This document shows positions 47,892-59,200 of a stretch of DNA of 62,587 nt, one piece after another; the stretch's first letter is position 1, and every line of letters starts with the position of its first letter. This stretch comes from Butyriboletus loyo. Its lineage: Eukaryota; Basidiomycota; Agaricomycetes; Boletales; Boletaceae. Position numbers and translations under genes: made by a program. The notes beneath the pieces are model-generated. The model was not told where the DNA came from, ran no database searches, and was given only the letters and a program-made list of their open reading frames with translations. Where the stretch lies: the NCBI GenBank assembly GCA_038093515.1, contig JBBPSI010000151.1, positions 1-62,587 on the forward strand, given 5' to 3'.

Positions 47892-49817
47892 TTACATCGA
47901 ATGTGGATCAAGGTAAGTCATCATGTGTACCTGAACGATTACACAACAGCCACGCAGGAAGGGTGATAGCAAGGGTAGAGTAACTCGATCCTTGCTGATG
48001 CTGATCCACCGTAAATATAACAATGTAAGTGAGAGAAAAGCAACACGCACCATTACATGGACCCCTGGAGCCAAGAGGTCAGATGGATCGTTCACCGCCA
48101 ATGGTTGCGTCTAATGGGACGTGAGCTGTCATGACGAGGTCTACATGACCAGGAAGAGTCATACTGGGTCTGCTACCGTTAAATCTGCAGCACGCTCAGG
48201 CTCTCCGCTATGCGAAGCATCTTTGTTCGGATGGTCGGGAACCGTGGCCTTGGCAGGAGGTTTAGGCTGTAGTATCTGATGAGTCCCTGAATACAAATCC
48301 GAGAAATAGTAACGAACCTGTCGGTTTCTGGCATATCCTGTAGTCGTTCGCTAATATGAAATATTAGATACTACATATCCGATCGTCTAGACAAGGAAGA
48401 ATACTCACTCGCTTACGTTTACCCGCAGCCATCCACGAAGGGCCCTCGTTTGTGGCATCCACTCTCGGTGGGGAGTGGGAAGGAGATCGATGACCAGCGG
48501 GTTGACGTGACTTTCCAAAACGTCGACCGGGATTGTGTGAGGTGACGCCCTTCTCACTTTTTCGCGGTAGCAGCTTTTTTAATATTGAGCGAATCTGCGA
48601 CCCGGGACGTGCCTCTGCAGGGGAGTCATGTGGCGGTAGCTCCCGGGGATCGGCAGCGGAGGTCGGGGATGGTGGCTGCAGTAGTGTCAATATAAAAGCA
48701 AGAAACAAAATGAGGTGGCCACGAACCTCGTCAAAGTCGAACTCAGGAGCGGGAGCGGGCGCGCTCGACGGTACGTCAACCTACACGATCGTGAGAACTC
48801 GCGTCGAACGGGAACAGAGCGAGTGGATACCTCGAGATCACTAGTTGATGTCTGATATTGCGTGTCATGAGATGGTTTGATAGAATAGCCAAATACTTAC
48901 ATGGAAAGGACCGTATGACTCTGGGAGAATATGACCGAGGTCACGCACAAAGACTTTCCCGTCGTCTCGTCCTGTTGCCAGATATGTGTCGTCTGGGGAG
49001 AGGGCGATCGAGTATATCTCACTACTGTCCTCGATGTCAGAGCCAATCTGAGTCAGAGTCGACATGTCCAGGAAGAAGATGGAAGACATTCTATATGTGG
49101 CAATGAATTTGCCATTTGCTGCTAGAGCGATGGACTCGACATTGCTGTCGAAAGCTGGTGACTCGGCGACCTGGGACCCCGTGGACACAGCAAAAGACTT
49201 GATTTTGTGGTCATTGGTTGACACAAAAGTTGCTGGTTGTCACTGGACCATGCAAGTGGAGTGGCCAAGTTCAATGTGGCTGTTGTTTCGATTGCGACAA
49301 GTTCATCGCCGTTGTGACTGTCAAAAACGCAGATCGACCCTTGCAAGCAGCAAGTGGCGATGTGCTCGCCATTTGGGGAGAATTTGATTCCATTGACATT
49401 ATTGTCATGTTGGAGTGGGCCGACGAGTCTCTCCCCTGTTGTTATGCTCCAAACACTCGCTGTCTTGTCTCCAGTCCCAGTGGCAAACCTGGTCGAATCT
49501 GGTGAGACATCGACTGCAAACACCCGGTTTCCGCCCTCCACCTCGATGGCCTTTGCATGCAGCTCTGCATCCCACACACTTGCGCCCTCCTCGGCGCCAC
49601 ACACTACCCATTGGTGATCTCTTGACACACTGATGGCCTTCACGTACATTCCCGTTCGTTTTCCGACCTCTTGATTGTCTTCAAGTCGCCATCGTCGAAT
49701 GCCATCGCTACGCCCACCCAAAAGATGCTTTCCATCAGACTGGAATGCGACTGCAAACACTGGACCATCGTGACCGGTGTCGAGTACTATTATTGGGTCT
49801 GGCTGGATTGTTAGCAT
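47892..49817 (-). pseudogene. WD40 repeat gene copy D, one-base frameshift
   Basis: The start at 49817 (MLTIQPDPIIVLDTGHDG) leads into blades FAVAFQSDG, AISVSRDHQ, AVDVSPDS, GIKFSPNG and PLAWSSDNQ. In the homopolymer at about 49224-49227 this copy has four T bases (minus strand) where copy E has five, shifting the frame; the second half (HKIKSFAVSTGSQVAE...SYGPFH) continues in another frame. Tail exons follow: TSTSDLE, VDVPSSAPAPAPEFDFDE, PPSPTSAADPRELPPHD... to PSWMAAGKRKR, QPKPPAKATVPDHPNKDASH and a last exon ending VHMMTYLDPHSM at 47892. A possible leader exon MMNTHNSQGRTTKQNVMDVD lies at about 50129. If the base call is wrong, the gene would be intact. Confidence 0.75.
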
Positions 49818-50129
49818 GCAACACTACCACTGTTCAGAGCTGCTACATACCAGTCTTTGTCGATGACATCCTCAGCAATGGTATTGGTACACAATCGTGG
49901 AGTTCGAGGGGTGCAAGAAAGATGGTTTCGGTTCACTCGTTGGGTGCGCAAAGCTGCTCCGTAAACACGTTTCCTTATTCTCTATATGGGTCGCAACAGC
50001 CTCGTGTCTCTGGCGCTTATTCTTACTCACATCCAACCCAGTGACCTCGTTGCGAAGACCAGACAAACGGTCAACATCCATGACATTTTGCTTCGTGGTT
50101 CTACCCTGAGAGTTGTGAGTGTTCATCAT

Positions 50130-51375
50130 ATCTTGACTGCAGCAGTCGTTTCACGACGGCTTTACAATCCACATCAGACCCGCTCGCGCCACCCCGCTCC
50201 TAAAAATATGTGCATTCCATCCCGAACAGGGACGGATCCAGAAGCATCTTTTCCACAAGATGCGAGACGAATAATTACACCACCACACTCACATTCATGG
50301 CACAGCCTCCACGTTTTCGCGTTTGCTGTTCAGATAGGTGGACGTACTCACACGATTGCGCTCACATACAAACTTCGTTGACGCCAATAATGCCTTCGGA
50401 CGACCAACGACAGGTTCCCATATTCATCATCGGTAAACCGTATTATTGGCGTCCGCATGTAAGCCATAAATTCCCTTGATGCGCCCAACTGCTTCGTGTC
50501 GCAAAAGCTGGGAGAGGTGTCACCGCTCTCAATCCCCCATCACCACTCACGTACCCACCACCAAAGACATATAATGATGGAGGGTACGAGGATGAATTTC
50601 TCTGGGGCACTGTACTAAGCTATTGTTTCACGTTCCACCAATGCAGCCTGCCTGTCGCGCTCTCGTACTTTGCATTCCAAAGTGATTTTAAATTGCCGTA
50701 TTTCGCTCCTCCGATGCATAGGCAAGATCGACAACCATGTTCACCAACTCCCGCGGTATCTCAGCTATTTATACTGATGTCAAAGGTTGTTCCGAGCTGG
50801 GACATTGGTGCGATATCTAACGAGCATGCTGTCATCCCCCATGATGATCGACGCTGACCAACTGGCTAGATACGAGTGCTCCCTGCAACCACGGATCCAC
50901 CTCGTCTTGCTCGCAATATAACACACGTTCTATCCTGTAAACGGCAGAAACTGTTTCCACGGCCGTTCAAACTTGCTCGCTTTGATTCTGAATGCCTTCG
51001 CTATCATCATCGCCCTACATTAACGCCGGTCGTCCGATCAACTGGTCCTTCTTGTGTCTCCCTCGCTATCAACATCGTCGTCTGATTACCGTTCTACAGA
51101 CGCACCATCGTCCAGCTGCTCCGACCAGTTCATGTGATGAAGTTACAGTCGTCGCGATGCTCGTTGAGTCCGCGGCAGTCCATACCACCTTTGCTCACCC
51201 ATCTTGTGGATGCTATGAGCCTCGAGTCGTATCGTATTCGTTGTCGCAACCAGCGGAGTCGAACAACATGCTGGTTTCCATTCAAAGGACCACATGCTCG
51301 ATTGCCAGCGTTCGTCAATGCCTCATAAGCCCCATCGCTACTTTTCGTCCCTCAGCGCTGCCCAAGGATCGCCGT
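50130..51375. other. spacer between WD40 copy D and the DUF6533-like gene
   Basis: A plus-strand frame of 172 codons at 50992-51510 overlaps the 3' end of the DUF6533-like gene and has no recognised domain. Its start region (SSSPYINAGRPINWSFL) has a degraded copy near 46256. The part at 50160-50880 differs strongly from the corresponding part of unit 2. Confidence 0.45.
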
Positions 51376-52081
51376 TCAAACATGACGCGTATCATCTCCC
51401 AGCCAAATTACCTCCGATTCATTCACGTCCACTTCCACGACAAGATCCTGCCCCGGTGCGACATCCGCGAATACAATCGCGGACACGGCGGCGCTTTGAG
51501 GCTGCGATAACGTATCGAATCCGCTCCCAGTGCCCTGCCAACGGTCATGAAGGTCACCATCATACAGCGCTCGCACGCGGATGACGAACCGAGGCATAAT
51601 GGGGCACACAGATATGTAATAAAGCGTGGTCAGGAAGAGCGCCGAATTGTTGTTTAGTGTAGACACCTGTTCGAGCACGGATGCGATGTTGAAAAATGTG
51701 ATCCTCGAAGTTGAGGGGAAAACATTGAGTGGACGGTTTCCCGCAAACGGTCGGAAACAAGACGGGTGGGAAAAAGTGATGGTGGCGAATGGAAACGAGA
51801 GAGGGGGAGGGAAGCAAGAGGTACAGGATGAAATAAAAAATAGCGTCTCTCACGAATTGTTGCATGTACCGGTTGGGGTGCCACTGTTTAGTCGCTCTGT
51901 ACATCTTGACTGACTCCTTCAAGGTTGGGACGACAGCGAGAACCAAAAGGGTAGTACTGAGAACAAACTGTGGGGTTTCAGCGTAGTGATCGCATGTTGT
52001 TCTATCAGAAACTGCAAAATGAGAAATACAGAAGTTGAATAACTGTGACTGGAGAGGGTGATGAACGACCCCGCGAGACAC
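51376..52081 (-). CDS. DUF6533-like membrane protein, C-terminal part (unit 1)
   Basis: Two exons: LLVLAVVPTLKESVKMYRAT, KQWHPNRYMQQFVRDAIFYF, then an intron of about 120 bases (donor GTACCT, acceptor TTCGAG near 51704), then ITFFNIASVLEQVSTLNNNS, ALFLTTLYYISVCPIMPRFV, VRALYDGDLHDRWQG and the end SEVIWLGDDTRHV at 51376. Hydrophobic helices alternating with a conserved PMPRF-ISVRELYD-like end fit the C-terminal half of agaricomycete DUF6533 seven-helix proteins. The N-terminal helices were not found, so this is truncated or has unrecognised upstream exons. The function of the family is unknown. Confidence 0.55.
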
Positions 52082-53081
52082 AGTGACGCTTGTCGTTTAA
52101 CTCGTGACATACCTGAGAGGTTGGTATTGGGATTGCTGTAAAACCAATGTAACAGATAACTGTCCGCACGGTACGGTCAACCCAAAACTATATGCCCGCC
52201 CGTTCGATCCAGGTGTAGGCCCGCCTTGGATACTTGTCCCGCGTGGGACTTCAGCACGGTCGTGGAGCCTTTGCGTTGACCATGCCCTTGGCCAGCCTCG
52301 CTGGCAGCCCTGTGCCGTTTTTTACGCTCGGAAGAGGAAGTCGGCTCATATTTGAGTGCTACCTAGTCTTTCGCGGGGATCATCGGTGGTGTACACCGTG
52401 TCCCAGAAGCCAGTCAGGTGGTCCAAAGATGTGGTAAGTCGGGACCCGGTGTCATCGAAGAGAGGAAAGGTGCGGAATTGGAGCCAGGAGATGGTTTAGA
52501 AGCACAATGGTCCATTAGGTATGGGCTACACGCGGGTGGGGGAAGCGATCAGATCGTACGAGGGGCTCGCTATGAAAAACGACTTGTTTGTTGATCCCGG
52601 GGACCAGACGAGTGCGCTAGAATGTTGCGGACCAACGTTTGCGCGTGATGAGAGAGACAACGTTGACCGTCATACAAACAAGCTAGTGTTTGGAAGCAAT
52701 CGCGTTTGAGTACGATGGGGGCACACGAGGAAAAGGCGAACCTGGATATACCAAAAGATCGTTCCACAAACAAGAAAGTCGAATTGGATGTGTTTTGCTA
52801 GAGAAGAGAGTTGACAGCGATTCCAGTCCAAGCAGCACGATAGATTCTGAGCTAGGAGGGAATAGGATCAGAGCAGGAGATGGTCAAATCAATCGCTGCA
52901 CCGGAGATTTCCGCAATCCAAGCGCGCACCAGTGCCGCTGCCCTTTGTCACCAACGCCGATCAGCATACGACCTCGCCGCTCAATCACACTGTCAGCAAA
53001 ACTCACCGACCCTAACAATAGGCTCACAAGTCACCGCACATTCCCCAATCCCACCTACCAGCCATCAACTAGACCACAAAA
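52082..53081. other. conserved spacer of the tandem unit
   Basis: This is highly similar to 59260-60367. Frames such as MSRVGLQHGRGAFALTMPLA (52234) and GRNSLVFG-like pieces recur but are not domain-bearing. It is probably the divergent promoter region for the DUF6533-like gene (-) and the small multi-exon gene (+). Confidence 0.5.
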
Positions 53082-53883
53082 ATGGTTGGACTACAAGGCA
53101 AGCGCAAAATTCCGACCTATACATGTATTCCTGAGCTCATTTGACTTCGTTTTACAGGAAAATGACCATGACTTGTGAGAGACGCTCCTGTCGTGGCTAC
53201 AGAGAACCAAAATGGTACGTTTTTCATGTTTCCTACTCACACATAGTTGACTACGACTAACCTTAGTTGTAATAGCATCACGTGAGACACCTAGCACCAT
53301 AGTTGATACCAGCAACGACAGCGCACACACGGAGAAATCAAGTCGGGGGATCTCAGGTAAGTGACAAAAGGCTAACCTATCATTGCTTCGAGCTCATGGG
53401 TATACAGCAAGTATGTGCGTATCGAAATCAGCTCAGGCGGCCTCAGGTAAGTCCCTCACATATACCCCGATGTATTACTCACAAATATAATGTATACAGC
53501 GAGTGCAGGCATGTCGAAATCAATGTGCGCAGCCTCACGTAAGTCCTTCGCATGTACCACGAAATATTACTAACCATGTTCGATAGTCGATGACGACGAA
53601 TACAACTCGGCCGGCAATGGGCCGCAGCGGTCGTGCTGCTTCAGGTAAGTCAAAATTACGACGTCAATGTTATATTAACTAGTTAATTATAGTGAGCATC
53701 ATTGAGGACACCGATGAGGGCCCTGGCCTGGAATTTGATCAAGCCCAAGCCCTGGCTTTCAGGCCAGGCTCATCCATCATTAGGCCGATGAGATTAGAGA
53801 CTTTGGGAGATGGCTCCACGGCACGGTCGCGTTTCCCCACTCGCCTGTGCTTGCACGCCCGATTCGCTCTTCCTTCCTCCTGA
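53082..53883 (+). CDS. small multi-exon Ser/Ala-rich protein (unit 1)
   Basis: A chain of short exons with strong GTAAGT donors: a possible start MVGLQ at 53082, an exon ending SSRGIS at 53356, a 39-base exon at 53408-53446 (ASMCVSKSAQAAS), a 39-base exon at 53500-53538 (ASAGMSKSMCAAS), an exon around 53587-53645 (TTRPAMGRSGRAAS) and a last one, VSIIEDTDEGPGLEFDQAQA, ending FALPSS at 53883. Introns are about 50 bases. The phase between the fourth and fifth exons and at the start is unresolved. No domain is recognised; acidic and Ser/Ala-rich segments suggest a disordered protein. Confidence 0.45.
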
Positions 53884-54661
53884 CCTCCCCACTTGTCGTC
53901 GCCGTGCGAGCTCGTTTCCCCCGGCACATGGTCGGATCCCTTGGTCCGTGCGAGCCCATTCTGCTTGCGGTGCATTTTTCGGGTTGTAGCAAGTCTTCTC
54001 AACATCTTCGTAAGACGGATAACTCTTGGTTATACTCGCGCTTATGCTTTGTTAGTACTAGCAGTACCTTCGGACGGCCAACGTCACGCCACCGTCACCA
54101 TGGGTAGACTGCATCACAGGCATCCGCTTGGAAGAGTGTTCCAACCATACACACGGGCGAAGATGAACGGAGGTCGGAGATGGGGACTGTGACAACCTGG
54201 TCGGTAGATGATGCGGGCACGGTGACTGCCAAGTGTAATCACCAAACCGAGCATCAGTCGTTCAGGGAGTCGGACAAAGATGAAAACGGCATGGGGACTA
54301 GCAAGAGCCTGTAGGCCGGTGACCTTGCACTCTCGATCAAGATGTTCCTCGTGGTAGTCGATACGATCAATTGCCATCATTCCTAGTCGCACGTGGAACC
54401 GACATCTCTTGGGATCACCATGTATGTGCGCTCCTCGAGGGAGCAGCGTTTACCACGCATGGTGTATGCGCATCATTAGATGCCTTGTCTTTGCGAATTG
54501 GCTGGCCGATCAGCAGCTCGTAGGGCGAATCCAGGGGTACTGGTGGCTGGGGGAGTGTCTACAAGGACCCCTCTAGCTCGAGCTACACGATGAACAGCGT
54601 TCCTAATAGCTCCGCGAGCGCGTACGGCGGAGCTCGAGCCCTTGCGATCGGATAGGCGTTA
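53884..54661. other. spacer with sequence also found inverted at 8.0-8.4 kb
   Basis: It contains TACCTTCGGACGGCCAACGTCACG, the minus-strand counterpart of bases near 8380, and a stretch around 54320-54470 matching 8020-8160 in reverse. No gene is supported. Confidence 0.5.
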
Positions 54662-54980
54662 GGCCTTGGTCAACATCGTCAGGGCAACTTAGTAAACGAT
54701 CGACCGGGGAAAGGCCCAGCACAGAGTGTGGCACCAACACCGCCCAACTGGAGAGATGTCCGGTAACGTCTCATCTTCGCTCATCTTCGCGTTTCCTTCT
54801 CTATTGTTGCTATGAATGATCAATTAAATACTGTCCTACAATTCCAGCTTCCGTGTGTGAATAGACTTGGTTTATGACCATTGGGTGAATATCCTGGACA
54901 GGCTTATCAGGGTTCATACTGATGTTGCGAGGCGACACGAAATTAAAGAACTGCACGATCAATGTCCGTATATTTGCGAA

Positions 54981-56907
54981 TTACATCAAACGATTTGGAT
55001 CAAGGTAAGTCATCGTGTGTACCTGAACGATTACACAGCAACCACGCAGGAAGGGTGATGGCAAGGGTAGAGTACCTTGATCCTTGCTCATGCTGATCCA
55101 CCGTAAGTATAACGATATAAGTCAAAGAAAAGTTACGCGCACCGTTACACAGACCCCCGCGGCCGAGGAGGTGTCAGATGGAACGTTCGTTGCAGGTGGT
55201 TGCGTCTAATAGGACGTGAGGTGTAGTGACGAGGCCTACATGACCAGGAAGAGACATACTGGGTCTGCTACCGTTGGGTCCGCAGCACGCTCTCCGCCAC
55301 GCGAAGCATCTTTGTTTGGATGGTTGGGAACCGCGGCCTTGGCACGCGATTTACGCTGTGATGTGTGATAAGTGCCTGCGCACAAGTGCATGGAGTAGCG
55401 AACCTGTCGTCTTCTGGTGAATCCTGTGGATGTGCGCTACAATGATATTAAACCAACTGCATCCCATTGTATATTAAGGACGAGTACTCACTGCTTGACG
55501 TTCAGCTGCAGCCATCCTCGAAGGGCCCTCGTTTGTGGCACTGTCCACTCTCGCTGGAAAGTGAGACGGTGATCGATGATCGGCGGCGGGTTGGCGTGAC
55601 TTTCCGAAACGTCGACCGGGATTGTGTGAAGTGGCGTCCTTCTCACTTTTTCGCGGTAGCAGCTTTTTAAATATTGAGCGAATCTGCGACTCGGGACGTG
55701 CCTCGGCAGGGGGGTCGAGTGGTGGTAGTTCCCGGGGATCGGCAGCGGAGGTCGGGGATGGTGGCTCCAGTAGTGTCAATATAAAAGCAAGAAATAAAAT
55801 GAGGTGGCCACCAACCTCTTCAAAGTTGAATTCGGCCGCTGGCGTGCTTGGTCCGGGGACCTCGTGCTATGTCATCGTGAGAACTCAGTCCGGGGGTGAA
55901 CAGAACGAATGGATACCTCGAGATCACCGGTTGTTGTCTAATATTGTGTGTCATGAGATGGATTGATAGGCTAACATGACGAATCTTACATGGAAAGGAC
56001 CGTATGACTCTGGGAGAATATGACCAAGGTCATGCACAAAGACTTTCCCGTCATCTCGTCCAGTTGCCAGATATGTATCATCTGGGGAGAGGGAGAGCGA
56101 CCATATCGCTGTGCTGTCCTTGATGGCAGAGCCAATCTGAGTCAGAGTCGACGTGTCTAGGAAGAAGATGGAAGAGAATCCATGTGCAGCAATGAATTTT
56201 CCATTTGCTGCTAGAACGATGGACTGGATGCTGCTGTCGAAAGCCGGCGACTCGGTGACCTGGGACCCCATGGACACAGCGAAAGACTTGATTTTGCGGT
56301 CATCAGTTGCCACAAAAAGTTGCTGGCTGTCATTGGACCATGCAAGTGGAGTGGCCAAGTACGGTGTGGTTGTTGTTTCGATTGCGACAAGTTCATCGCC
56401 GTTGTGACTGTCGAAAATGTGGATCGAGCTTTGATGGCAGCAAGTGGCGATGCGCTCGCCATTTGGGGAGAATTTGATTCCATTGACTTCTTCATCATGT
56501 CCGAGTGGGCCGACGAGTTTCTCCCCCGTCCTCATGCTCCAAACACTCGCTGTCTTGTCTCTAGTCCCAGTGGCAAATGTGGTCGAATCTGGTGAAACAT
56601 CGACTGCAAACACCTGGTTTCTGCCCTCCACCTTGATGGCCTTTGCATGCAGTTCCGCATCCCACACACTTGCGCCCTCGTGAGTGCCGCATACTACCCA
56701 TTGGTGATCTCTTGACACAGAGATGGCAAACACATTCATTCCCGCTTGGTTTCCGACCTCCTGATTGTCTTCAAGTCGCCATCGTCGAATGCCATCGCCA
56801 CTCCCACTCCAAAGATGCTTTCCATCAGACTGGAATGCGACTGCCCACACTTCATCAGAGTGACTGGTGTCAAGTACTATTGTTGGGTCTTGCTGGATTG
56901 TCAGCAT
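54981..56907 (-). CDS. WD40 repeat protein, copy E (propeller frame intact)
   Basis: This is the best preserved tandem WD40 copy. From the ATG at 56907 (MLTIQQDPTIVLDTSHSD) the propeller frame is open to GPFH and holds seven blades: VWAVAFQSDG, AISVSRDHQ, AVDVSPDST, GIKFSPNG, PLAWSNDS, SIVLAANG and WSLSLSPDD. Tail exons are TTTGDLE, HEVPGPSTPAAEFNFEE, PPSPTSAADPRELPPLD... to PSRMAAAERQA, and a last exon ending VHTMTYLDPNRLM at 54981. Comparison with copy F suggests the ATG may lie inside a 44-base intron (GTAGCAG...ATCCAG), with an upstream exon ending EDVVDKDQC. It probably acts as an interaction scaffold; a link to non-self recognition is only inferred from the HET gene nearby. Confidence 0.75.
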
Positions 56908-57211
56908 TCAACGCTATCACTGTTCAGAGCTGCTACACACTGGTCTTTGTCGACAACATCCTCTGTGATGGTACACTGTCGTGGAGTTCTCGAGTGGAAG
57001 AAAAATGATTTCAGTTCAACTTGTGGTGCGCAAGGCTGCTCCATAAACACGTTTCATTATTCTCTATATGGGTCGCAACCGCCTCGTGTCTTTGGCGCTT
57101 GTTCTTACTCACATCAAACCCAGTGACCTCGTTGCGAAGACCGGACAAACGGTCAACGTCCGTCACATTTTGCTTTGTGGTTCTACCCTGAGAATTGACA
57201 GTGTTCATCAT

Positions 57212-58570
57212 ATCTTGACTCCATCACTCGTTTCACGACGGCTTTACAATCCACATCAAACGAGCAGTCTCACTCCAGAAGCATATTTACAACAATGTGG
57301 GAGACGAATGATCGTACCACCCGAACCTGAATCAACCGCATGTCGCATCTTCATACTTTTCCTTCCCAGGCAATTTTAAACTGCCATATCTTGATACTCT
57401 GATGGGTGACTGAGGTTGACAGCCGTTTTTAACAACTCTCGCTGTACCTCGCCTTTTTATACTGATGTCAAAGGTTAGTCCAAGGTTAGGGTTTTCTTTC
57501 AACCACTTTGACACACATTCCATAGACAACATCTCACTCATGGTACGTTCTGAACACTGGCTCATCGCTTGCCGCGTCCGTCTCACGGCATGCTCAGGGA
57601 GGTGGACCGCGTTACCCATACCCCAAACATGTATGGTCGCCAGCAGGTGTCGGGGGGGTAGATAGTTCTCACTACTGGCGTTAGTGACACCAACGGACAG
57701 GTGGATGGTGGACTCGTCCCGCGAATTGGGCAAGCAACACAGCGATCACCATGACTGGCATCCTTGCCATCGCATACGGCGTATGGTCTGTTGGCGCGGA
57801 ACGAGAGGTGATGATCCGTTTTTCTAGTGCTCATCGTTCGCTTGCGGACAGACCCGGTACGTTCTTCCTGATCGTCCAATACCTTCCATGTTGGTACGAA
57901 TAGTCGCCTTACTCCCTTGTTGTTCAAGGCTCATCTAGGAATTAGCGGGCAAAACAGTTTAGACAACAACAAAGCAAAGACGAGGCATGAATAGTGGAGA
58001 CGCTTGCTTTCCCCTCGGTGTACCAATGGCTTCCGCCTGACTGATTCCATTACATTCCCATTCCAAGTGAGATTTGGCCAGAAGCCGTATCTATTCATTG
58101 TGCTCGTGACGGTCACGAGAACTACAATTTGTACGACCAACACCCCTCGGGTACACCACCTCAGATCAGTGTTTCATACGTCCGCCGTCATGGGCGCATT
58201 GTCGCTGTGAATTTCCCGACTCTTTGAATCTCACTTTTCGTAGCGTCGCAGCGCAGGACACAGGGATTACTGCTCGGATTATCGTATTCGCTATTGTAAC
58301 CAGCGGAGGCGAACAGCGTGCTGGTTTCTGCGACAGCCTCGCCATGTCCGGAAGATGTTTGCAGGACAGATCAAGGCACATGTACAGAGGAAAGCGCCCT
58401 CGAGAAATGCAGATGCTACACGGAGCGCAGACGACGGGGCATAATCATCGGTAATACAAACATTCGAATCACCATTCAAAGGACCGACATCCTCGATTGC
58501 CAGCATTCGTCAATACCGCATAAGCCCCACCGCTACTTTTCGTCCCTCGTCGCAGCCCAAGGGTCCTGAT
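57212..58570. other. spacer between WD40 copy E and the DUF6533-like gene
   Basis: It is homologous to 50150-51375 at both ends but largely different in the middle (about 57400-58200), so one unit has gained or replaced sequence. Frames on both strands, for example 57583-57927 (-), show no domain. Confidence 0.45.
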
Positions 58571-59200
58571 TCAAACTTGACGTGTATCATCTCCCAATGG
58601 TTCCAGTCGAATCACCTCCGATTCATTCACGTCCCCTTCCACGACCTGATCTTGCCCAGGGGCGACATCTGTAAATGCAATCGCAGACACGGCGGCGTTT
58701 TGAGGCTGCGACAACGCATCGAATCCGCTCCCAGTGCCCTGCCAACGGTCACGAAGGTCACCATACAGCTCTCGCACGCTGATAATGAACCGAGGCATAA
58801 TGGGGCACACAGATATGTAATAAAGCGTGGTCAGGAAGAGCGCCGAATTGTTGTTTAGTGTAGACACCTGTTCGAGCATGGTTGCGATGTTGAAAAAAAT
58901 ATTATCCTCGAAGTTGAGGGGAAACATTTGAGTGGACGGTTTCCCGCAAACGGTCGGAAACAAGACGGGTGGGAGAAAGTGATGGTGGCGAATGGAAACG
59001 AGAGAAGCAAGAGGTACGGGATGAAATAAAAAAATAGCGTCTCTCACGAATTGTTGCATGTACCGGTAGGGCCGCCACTGTTTAGTCGCTCTGTACATCT
59101 TGACTGACTCCTTCAAGGTTGGGACGACAGCGAGAACCAAAGGGGTAGTACTGAGAACAAAATGTGGGATCTCAACGTACGCGGAAAGTAGTGATGGCAT
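58571..59200 (-). CDS. DUF6533-like membrane protein, C-terminal part (unit 2)
   Basis: Same layout as the unit 1 copy: LVLAVVPTLKESVKMYRATK, YMQQFVRDAIFLFHP, an intron with donor GTACCT, then DNIFFNIATMLEQVSTLNNN, YYISVCPIMPRFIISVRELY, DRWQGTGSGFDALSQPQ and the end SEVIRLEPLGDDTRQV at 58571. An extra T before the intron and two extra bases after it together keep the spliced frame. The N-terminal part was not found. Confidence 0.55.
   Translation of the reverse strand: MPSLLSAYVEIPHFVLSTTPLVLAVVPTLKESVKMYRATKQWRPYRYMQQFVRDAIFLFHPVPLASLVSIRHHHFLPPVLFPTVCGKPSTQMFPLNFEDNIFFNIATMLEQVSTLNNNSALFLTTLYYISVCPIMPRFIISVRELYGDLRDRWQGTGSGFDALSQPQNAAVSAIAFTDVAPGQDQVVEGDVNESEVIRLEPLGDDTRQV

Larger units (their letters stand above)
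47296..54661. repeat. tandem segmental duplication, unit 1
   Basis: The unit is defined by recurring landmarks: GCCTTGGT(T/C)AACGTCG at 47296, 54662 and 61706, and TTTATGACC...GGTGAATATCCTGG at 47753, 54872 and 61900. In order it holds WD40 copy D (-), a DUF6533-like gene (-), a conserved spacer and a small multi-exon gene (+). The second unit runs 54662-61705 and a third starts at 61706 and leaves the window. Confidence 0.85.

Noticed and set aside
50992..51510. 172-codon plus-strand frame
   Set aside because: The second half is antisense to the DUF6533-like C-terminal exon and the first half is not kept open in the other units.
52160..52360. possible tRNA or structured RNA in the conserved spacer (GTTCGATCC present)
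   Set aside because: No acceptor stem or other tRNA arms could be paired around the T-loop-like bases.
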